Source: Chryseobacterium gleum (GTDB lineage Bacteria; Bacteroidota; Bacteroidia; Flavobacteriales; Flavobacteriaceae). Taken from it: a stretch of 64,000 nt of DNA. Shown piece by piece: positions 58,647 through 64,000 of the stretch. A program made the translations under genes and the position numbers. The notes below the pieces were generated by a model. The model was given only the letters and a program-made list of their open reading frames with translations, did no database searches and was not told the DNA's origin. The DNA is taken from the NCBI GenBank assembly GCA_945897915.1, contig CAMDGB010000004.1:1-64000 (forward strand). The letters are read 5' to 3'. How positions within the stretch are numbered: position 1 is the stretch's first letter; every line of letters starts with the position of its first letter.

Positions 58647-60386
58647 ATGGAAACAAATTTTGAAAGTAACCCACTGATAGACAGGTTACCTAAACATTTA
58701 AAACAATTCATAATCCCACAAGATTATACAGACTACACACCTATAAATCAAGCAGTTTGGAGATATGTAATGCGTAAAAACGTAAATTATTTATCCAAAG
58801 TTGCACATAATTCTTATTTAGAAGGGTTAGAAAAAACTGGGTTAGAAATTGATAATATTCCAAACATGTATGGCATGAACCGTATTTTAAAAGAAATTGG
58901 ATGGGCTGCTGTAGCGGTTGACGGATTTATTCCACCAAGTGCTTTTATGGAATTTCAAGCATATAATGTTTTAGTTATTGCTTGTGATATTCGACAATTA
59001 GAACATATTGAATATACACCCGCTCCAGATATCATCCATGAAGGTGCGGGTCATGCGCCTATTATTGCTAATCCTGAATATGGCGAATATTTACGTCGTT
59101 TTGGCGAAATTGGTTGCAAAGCAATTTCATCTTCAAGAGATTATGAATTATATGAAGCCGTTCGATTATTATCTATAGTCAAAGAAGCAGAAGGTACTCC
59201 AGAATCAGAAATTAAAGCTGCAGAAGACCAAGTTGAATTTTTACAAAACAACATGGGTGAATTGTCAGAAATGTCTAAAATTAGAAATTTACATTGGTGG
59301 ACAGTTGAATATGGTTTAATTGGAACGGTCGAAAACCCGAAAATATATGGCGCAGGATTGTTGTCATCAATTGGAGAAAGTGCCTGGTGCATGACAGATG
59401 AAGTGAAAAAAATACCATACGATATTTCAGCAGCAGATCAAAGTTTCGACATCACTAAACCGCAACCGCAACTTTATGTAACGCCAGATTTTGCTAAATT
59501 AAGTTCTGTCTTAGAAGAATTTGCTAATAAAATGGCGTTGCGAACAGGCGGTTTTTCTGGAATTCAAAAATTAATAACCTCCAAAGCAATGGGTACTGCA
59601 GAATTAAGTACCGGTTTACAAATTTCTGGTATTTTTACCAACGTAATTGAAAATGAAGGGAAACCAGTATACATTCAAACCACTGGAAAAACAGCTTTAT
59701 CTTATAGAGAAAAAGAATTAGTTGGTCACGGAACTGAATCGCATCCAGATGGTTTTGGTTCGCCAATTGGAATGCTAAAAGGCATCAACTTGGCAATTGA
59801 AGATATGGGCCCGAGAGATTTACGTGCATATGATATTTATGAAGGAGAACAAATTACTTTAGAATTTGAAGGAAACATTAAAGTTTCAGGTGAAATTATA
59901 ACTGGAACAAGAAATTTACAAGGTGAAATTTTACTAATTAAGTTCAAAAATTGTACGGTTACTCATGGCGAAACTATATTATTTGCACCTGAATGGGGAA
60001 TTTATGATATGGCTGTAGGTAAAAAAATAACAGCTGCCTTTTCAGGACCTGCAGATGTTTCAAGTTTTGATATGATTAACCATGTTCCTTCTTCGCATAC
60101 TATAAAACAAAAAAAATCAAGCAAACGAGAAGAACTAGAAAATTTATACCTAAATATTAGAAAATTAAGAGAAAAAAAACCTGCTGAGATTACTCTAAAA
60201 GAAGCATTTGGTGCCGTAACCGCTAATCATGAAAATGATTGGTTGCTTTCTGTAGAAATTGCCGAACTTGCAAAAAAAGAAAATTATTCTGATTTAATTG
60301 ACAAAGTTTTAAATCATTTAGAAAAACTTAAATCAAAACGTCCAGAAATTGCTCACTTAATTAAAGGTGGCCTAGAATTAATATAA
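58647..60386 (+). CDS. Aromatic amino acid hydroxylase (phenylalanine 4-hydroxylase family)
   Basis: This 579-residue protein has a pterin-dependent hydroxylase core in the first half. The iron ligands are His131 and His136 in TPAPDIIHEGAGHAPIIA, and Glu221 in WWTVEYGLI. The core spans about residues 40-300. The remaining roughly 280 residues (VSGEIITGTRNLQGEILLIKFKNCTV and a charged helical tail) are not part of the usual 270-300-residue bacterial enzyme. Phenylalanine to tyrosine is the likely reaction. The extra region could be regulatory or a fusion; I could not assign it. It is followed 84 nt later by a rhodanese gene. Confidence 0.9.
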   Translation: METNFESNPLIDRLPKHLKQFIIPQDYTDYTPINQAVWRYVMRKNVNYLSKVAHNSYLEGLEKTGLEIDNIPNMYGMNRILKEIGWAAVAVDGFIPPSAFMEFQAYNVLVIACDIRQLEHIEYTPAPDIIHEGAGHAPIIANPEYGEYLRRFGEIGCKAISSSRDYELYEAVRLLSIVKEAEGTPESEIKAAEDQVEFLQNNMGELSEMSKIRNLHWWTVEYGLIGTVENPKIYGAGLLSSIGESAWCMTDEVKKIPYDISAADQSFDITKPQPQLYVTPDFAKLSSVLEEFANKMALRTGGFSGIQKLITSKAMGTAELSTGLQISGIFTNVIENEGKPVYIQTTGKTALSYREKELVGHGTESHPDGFGSPIGMLKGINLAIEDMGPRDLRAYDIYEGEQITLEFEGNIKVSGEIITGTRNLQGEILLIKFKNCTVTHGETILFAPEWGIYDMAVGKKITAAFSGPADVSSFDMINHVPSSHTIKQKKSSKREELENLYLNIRKLREKKPAEITLKEAFGAVTANHENDWLLSVEIAELAKKENYSDLIDKVLNHLEKLKSKRPEIAHLIKGGLELI

Positions 60387-60446
60387 AAAAAAGAAAAACA
60401 TACTACACATTGTAACATTTATTACATTTTAATTATAAGATTCCTA

Positions 60447-60454
60447 TATATTTG
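60447..60454 (+). promoter_or_regulatory. Rhodanese gene promoter -7 element (TATATTTG)
   Basis: A perfect TAnnTTTG lies 16 nt before the ATG at 60471. The -33 box is weak. Confidence 0.55.
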
Positions 60455-60470
60455 CTAAAAACAAAACAAT

Positions 60471-60779
60471 ATGGGAATTTTAGATTTTTTAGGATTTGGT
60501 AATAAATCCGTTCAAATTGCAGAATTTAAAGAAAAAAATGCAATAATCATTGATGTTAGAACGTACGAAGAATTTGCTGGTGGACACATTCAAAATTCAA
60601 AAAATATTCCTTTACAAATTATCGAATCGAAAATTAGTGACATAAAAAAGCTAAACAAACCGGTTATTACTTGTTGCAGAAGTGGTAACAGAAGCGGTAT
60701 GGCAACAAGAATACTAAAACTAAACGGTATTGAATGCGTCAATGGTGGAAGCTGGCAAAGTTTACAAAGTAAATTATAA
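60471..60779 (+). CDS. Rhodanese-like domain protein
   Basis: This single-domain rhodanese (102 residues) has NAIIIDVRTYEEFAGGHIQNSKNIPLQII and the active-site loop ITCCRSGNRSGMATRIL. The Cys in CCRSG is the persulfide-forming residue. It could transfer sulfur or bind a thiol; the substrate is unknown. It sits 9 nt before the convergent GSCFA gene end and behind the aromatic hydroxylase gene, with its own promoter motif. Confidence 0.9.
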   Translation: MGILDFLGFGNKSVQIAEFKEKNAIIIDVRTYEEFAGGHIQNSKNIPLQIIESKISDIKKLNKPVITCCRSGNRSGMATRILKLNGIECVNGGSWQSLQSKL

Positions 60780-60787
60780 TTGTTCCT

Positions 60788-61738
60788 TTAAAATTTCATT
60801 TCAGGATATTTAGCTACAATTGTATTTATTTTCTGTTTTAAATTATCTTGAAATTTTAAATAACTTTCAGAATTAGGATTGAAAGGTCTGTGGTTTAATG
60901 ATTTTTGAATTTCTGAAACGTGTTGCATCGTTTCAAATTCGGTTTCATTTATATAATTTTCCGAAAATTTCATCCAAATATAATCAATTGCCGTTTGATT
61001 TGGATGTAACATATCTTCCGCATAAAATCGGTAATCACGTAACTCGTCCATCATAATTTCATAGCTGGGAAAATAAGCCGCTGCAAAAGTTGAAACTGAC
61101 AAAATATTGTAAATAGCAGTAATTAAATGTGCTTTGCTTACGCTATTTTCAACAAAACCATCTTTAATATGCCGCACTGGCGACACCGTAAAAATAAACT
61201 TAGCATTCGGATTTATACTTTGAATTTCTGAAATGATATTGTTTATACTCGCTTCAATCTCAGATACAGAAAGCAACTTTTTTACAAAATATTTTTGTGG
61301 CACTTTATGGCAATTGGCAACTATCTCATCGCTTTCAATATGTTTGTACACCCAAGATGTTCCTAAAGCAATCAAACAATGTGTCAATTTTTCAGTATGA
61401 ACATTTGTGGTATCAATCAATTGATTTAAAGAAGTAAGAAATTCCTCTTTATCAGGATTTGAAAGCTCGGAATGCACTTCGTAACAATGCCAAGCTTCAT
61501 TATAATAAAAAATATCATTCTCTGTGAAATACTTTTTATGAATACTTCTAAGAATTATTTTTTCTAATGAATTTGGATTAAAAATAATTCCAAACGGATT
61601 AGTAAGCGTTGAAAATTTAAAATAGTCAAACTTATCACCCATATTCTCAGCAAAACAGGAACCAAAAGAAACTAATTTGGAAGAATAATCAATTAAAAAA
61701 TCAGATTTTTGTATGGGAATGGAAGTTTGAAATGTCAT
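60788..61738 (-). CDS. GSCFA domain protein
   Basis: This 316-residue protein has the GSCFA family signature LVSFGSCFAENMGDKFDYFKFSTLTNPFGIIFNPNSL. Further regions are LIALGTSWVYKHIES, FIFTVSPVRHIKDGFVENSVSKAHLI and YRFYAEDMLHPNQTAIDYIW. The SxxxGSC and DMLHPNQ elements resemble an SGNH/GDSL-type hydrolase fold, with the His in the second (inference). No signal peptide is visible, so a cytoplasmic location is likely. Function is unknown. Confidence 0.88.
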   Translation of the reverse strand: MTFQTSIPIQKSDFLIDYSSKLVSFGSCFAENMGDKFDYFKFSTLTNPFGIIFNPNSLEKIILRSIHKKYFTENDIFYYNEAWHCYEVHSELSNPDKEEFLTSLNQLIDTTNVHTEKLTHCLIALGTSWVYKHIESDEIVANCHKVPQKYFVKKLLSVSEIEASINNIISEIQSINPNAKFIFTVSPVRHIKDGFVENSVSKAHLITAIYNILSVSTFAAAYFPSYEIMMDELRDYRFYAEDMLHPNQTAIDYIWMKFSENYINETEFETMQHVSEIQKSLNHRPFNPNSESYLKFQDNLKQKINTIVAKYPEMKF

Positions 61739-61816
61739 AACTTTATTTATCGAGTTTCAAAAATACAAAAACAAGTTAAATAGTTGTAAAAAAATATCTA
61801 AAGACTTTTAAATGCT

Positions 61817-61824
61817 TACTTTTG
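61817..61824 (+). promoter_or_regulatory. ABC transporter promoter -7 element (TACTTTTG)
   Basis: A perfect TAnnTTTG lies 18 nt before the ATG at 61843. The -33 box is weak. It decides against the TTG start at 61822 used in the ORF track, which overlaps the motif. Confidence 0.55.
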
Positions 61825-61842
61825 CAACTTAAATTTTTATAC

Positions 61843-63588
61843 ATGAAATTGCTTTATAAGTATTTACAAAAACACAAATTACTGCTTTTTTTCGCACTTT
61901 TGATGGCAACCATAAACATTTGCTTTAGTTTATCAGATTCGATTATTACGGGTAAATTAATGCAAGATTGTGGTGTTGGAATCGCAAAATACAAGGGAAA
62001 TGAAATCGGTTTCATAAAATCAGTTGGCTTTTGGTTGGGACTTTCGCTTACCGCAGCCATGATTTCTCGTATCACAAAAAACTTTCAAGATTACTTTACC
62101 AATATTGTGATTCAAAGAACTGGTGCTGAAATGTATACAGATGGTATAAAAAAGTCGTTAGATTTACCTTATGAAGATTTTGAAGATCAAAGTAGTGGCG
62201 AAACATTAAGTAAATTGCAAAAAGCCAGAACCGATTCTGAAAAGCTAATTACACTTTCTATTTCCTTGATTTTTCAAACCATAATTGGATTCATTTTTGT
62301 AATTGTTTATATTTCTCGAATTGATTATAGAATTGCATTTGTTTTTGTTTTAACTGCGCCCATTATTGCCTTTATAAGTTCAGTTTTAGGAAAAAAAATA
62401 AAAGCCGTATCACGAAATATCGTTTCACAAACCAATTCCTTGGCAGGTTCTACCACAGAAAGTTTACGAAATATCGAATTGGTGAAAAGTTTGGGCTTAA
62501 CCAATCAAGAAGAAAACAGACTAAATTCAAATACACTCAAAATTTTACAACTTGAAATTCAGAAAATTCGTTTTATTAGAAGTTTGAGTTTCATACAAGG
62601 TACAACGGTGCATTTTATGCGAACTTGCGTAATTTTCGGTTTGTATTATTTCTTATTTAGCGATAAAATTGTAGTTGGCGATTTATTAACAATGGTATTT
62701 TTTACCTTTTTTATTTTTAACCCTTTGCAAGAATTAAGCGCTTTTATCATCGCTAAAAATGAGACAAAAGTTTCTATGGAAAATTTTGAGAAATTGTTAA
62801 AAGCCAAATCTGAACACCGCCCAGAAGAACCAGAAAATTTTGGAAAAATAAGTTCTTTGGTATTTACAGATGTGAGTTTCAAACACAAAACTGCCAAACA
62901 ATTTGCAGTTGAAAATATAAACTTTTCTATTAAACAAGGCGAAACTGTTGCATTCGTTGGGCCATCTGGATCCGGAAAAACTACTTTAGTCAAATTATTA
63001 GTTGGTTTGTATCCGCCAGCAATTGGTCATGTTTTGTATAACGGTATCGATTCTAAAAATATTGATATTTTAAAATTGAGAAAACAATTAGGATTCGTAA
63101 CTCAAGATGCCCAATTGTTTTCTGGAACAATTAGAGAAAATTTATTGTTTGTGAAACCAAAAGCAACAGACGAAGAAATAATAAATGCTTTGCAAAGGGC
63201 AAGTTGTGGCAAACTTTTAGATCGTGCCGAAAATGGTTTAGATTCGACAATTGGTGAAGGCGGAATTAAAATTTCTGGTGGCGAAAAACAACGTTTATCT
63301 ATAGCAAGAGCCATTTTGAGACAGCCCAATTTATTAATTTTTGATGAAGCAACTTCTGCTTTAGATTCAATTACCGAAGAAGAAATTAATAGTACAATTA
63401 GAAATATTTCTGATGAAAACCGAATTACTATTTTAATCGCTCACCGATTATCAACTATTATGCACGCCGATAAAATTTTCGTATTAGAACAAGGAAAAAT
63501 TATCGAACAAGGAAAACACGATGATTTATTGGTTGAAAAAGGATTGTATTATGCCATGTGGCGCCAACAAATTGGGGAGAGAAAATAA
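61843..63588 (+). CDS. ABC transporter, fused permease and ATP-binding (exporter type)
   Basis: This 581-residue half-transporter starts at ATG 61843 (MKLLYKYLQKHKLLLF). An N-terminal six-helix exporter membrane domain (about 15-310) precedes an ABC ATPase: Walker A GPSGSGKTTLVKLL, Q-loop VTQDAQLFSGTIRENL, signature KISGGEKQRLSIARA, Walker B LLIFDEATSALD and H-loop ILIAHRLSTI. It is similar to lipid/peptide/drug exporters and likely works as a homodimer, since no partner gene is adjacent. The substrate is unknown. Confidence 0.93.
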   Translation: MKLLYKYLQKHKLLLFFALLMATINICFSLSDSIITGKLMQDCGVGIAKYKGNEIGFIKSVGFWLGLSLTAAMISRITKNFQDYFTNIVIQRTGAEMYTDGIKKSLDLPYEDFEDQSSGETLSKLQKARTDSEKLITLSISLIFQTIIGFIFVIVYISRIDYRIAFVFVLTAPIIAFISSVLGKKIKAVSRNIVSQTNSLAGSTTESLRNIELVKSLGLTNQEENRLNSNTLKILQLEIQKIRFIRSLSFIQGTTVHFMRTCVIFGLYYFLFSDKIVVGDLLTMVFFTFFIFNPLQELSAFIIAKNETKVSMENFEKLLKAKSEHRPEEPENFGKISSLVFTDVSFKHKTAKQFAVENINFSIKQGETVAFVGPSGSGKTTLVKLLVGLYPPAIGHVLYNGIDSKNIDILKLRKQLGFVTQDAQLFSGTIRENLLFVKPKATDEEIINALQRASCGKLLDRAENGLDSTIGEGGIKISGGEKQRLSIARAILRQPNLLIFDEATSALDSITEEEINSTIRNISDENRITILIAHRLSTIMHADKIFVLEQGKIIEQGKHDDLLVEKGLYYAMWRQQIGERK

Positions 63589-63592
63589 AAAT

Positions 63593-63721
63593 AGGGTGTC
63601 CAAAAAGTTTTAATTTTGTCAAGCTGAACTCGTTTCAGCTTCTGTAAATATCTGATATTCATATACTTTTAGATTCCGAAATAAATTCGGAATGACAAAA
63701 CACTTAGTTTTTAAACACCCT
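63593..63721. repeat. 129-bp element with terminal inverted repeats (MITE-like)
   Basis: The ends AGGGTGTCCAAAAA and (reverse complement) AGGGTGTTTAAAAA are inverted. Inside lie two hairpins: AAGCTGAA-ctcgt-TTCAGCTT (63621-63641) and ATTCCGAA-ataaa-TTCGGAAT (63673-63693), each flanked by TTTTGTCA-type sequence. The two arms resemble each other in inverse orientation. It fills the gap between the ABC transporter and alaS, which converge, and resembles dispersed intergenic repeats I recall from flavobacterial genomes. Confidence 0.75.
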
Positions 63722-63739
63722 TTAAATAAAATTGGCTAT

Positions 63740-64000
63740 TTATTTCACAAAACTAACGGCATTTTCTAAAACTTCAGCAATTCCTTTAGCATTTTTGCCT
63801 TTACCCGAAGCGAAGAACGGTTGTCCGCCGCCGTTACCATCAATATATTTTCCTAATTCACGGATAACATTTCCAGCGTTTAAACCTTTATTTGCTACTA
63901 ATTCTTTAGCAATATAACAGTGAATATTTGGTAAACTGTCTTCAATTGAAGCCAACACAACAAATGTATTTGGCTTCGAAGCTCCAATGGCTTGCGTTAA
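63740..64000 (-). CDS. alaS: Alanyl-tRNA synthetase, C-terminal end (partial)
   Basis: The 3' end of alaS is present; the gene continues past the window edge. The reading frame (LTQAIGASKPNTFVVLASIEDSL...) covers the C-terminal DHHA1-type domain, with KGLNAGNVIRELGKYIDGNGGGQPFFASGKGKNAKGIAEVLENAVSFVK. The conserved GGGGQPxFA...GKN motif marks alanyl-tRNA synthetase. The ORF track starts at an internal GTG only because the true start is outside. It charges tRNA-Ala; the editing and catalytic domains are not in view. Confidence 0.88.
   Translation of the reverse strand, partial: LTQAIGASKPNTFVVLASIEDSLPNIHCYIAKELVANKGLNAGNVIRELGKYIDGNGGGQPFFASGKGKNAKGIAEVLENAVSFVK

Overview
The window looks like a chromosomal segment from a member of the Flavobacteriaceae, probably Flavobacterium or a close relative. 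It is AT-rich. It carries a type IX secretion (T9SS) C-terminal sorting signal, a SusC/SusD pair, DUF5686, GSCFA, DUF2851 and DUF5522 proteins, and Bacteroidetes-type promoters (TTTG, about 19 nt, TAnnTTTG). Shine-Dalgarno sequences are absent almost everywhere except in front of rpsU. I found no prophage, CRISPR array, plasmid function or biosynthetic cluster.

Layout. 1-2.3 kb: a zinc-ribbon/coiled-coil protein that has lost its cysteines, rluF, a REP-like element and a GNAT acetyltransferase. 2.4-12.1 kb: one 9.7-kb gene for a secreted, repeat-rich T9SS surface protein. 12.3-26.1 kb: the core gene-expression block on the minus strand, which in transcription order is tRNA-Thr, tRNA-Tyr, tRNA-Thr, tuf, tRNA-Trp, secE, nusG, rplK, rplA, rplJ, rplL, rpoB, rpoC, then a DUF3467 gene. 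26.2-32.8 kb (minus): hpf, xerC, rpsU, an acyl-CoA dehydrogenase, a helix-hairpin-helix membrane protein, a PspC protein, DUF2851 and a cystathionine beta-synthase-like enzyme. 32.9-39.3 kb (minus): a putative porin and a SusD/SusC nutrient uptake pair. 39.5-42.7 kb: rnhB, lipB and lysS. 42.8-47.6 kb (minus): DUF5686 and GIN-domain envelope proteins, aroQ and an M28 peptidase. 47.7 kb: the SRP RNA. 47.9-52.6 kb (plus): glutaminyl cyclase, S9 peptidase, a second cysteine synthase-like enzyme and a small secreted protein. 52.6-55.7 kb (minus): an overlapping operon of a PLP enzyme, a LysM glucosaminidase and hemL. 55.8-64 kb: DUF5522, hutU, a DUF4136 lipoprotein, an aromatic amino acid hydroxylase, a rhodanese, a GSCFA protein, an ABC exporter, an inverted-repeat element and the 3' end of alaS.

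How the genes fit together. Most of the window is housekeeping: transcription, translation, protein export and ribosome hibernation, with amino-acid and envelope functions around it. The most interesting signals are regulatory or evolutionary. rpsU has a near-perfect Shine-Dalgarno in a lineage that largely ignores them. Promoter -7 motifs sit inside or against intrinsic terminators at three gene borders. Two genes look leaderless. The zinc ribbon has lost all four ligands. Two non-coding mobile-type repeats are present, and the giant surface protein is built from several tiers of repeats. I did not find a clearly novel multi-gene system.
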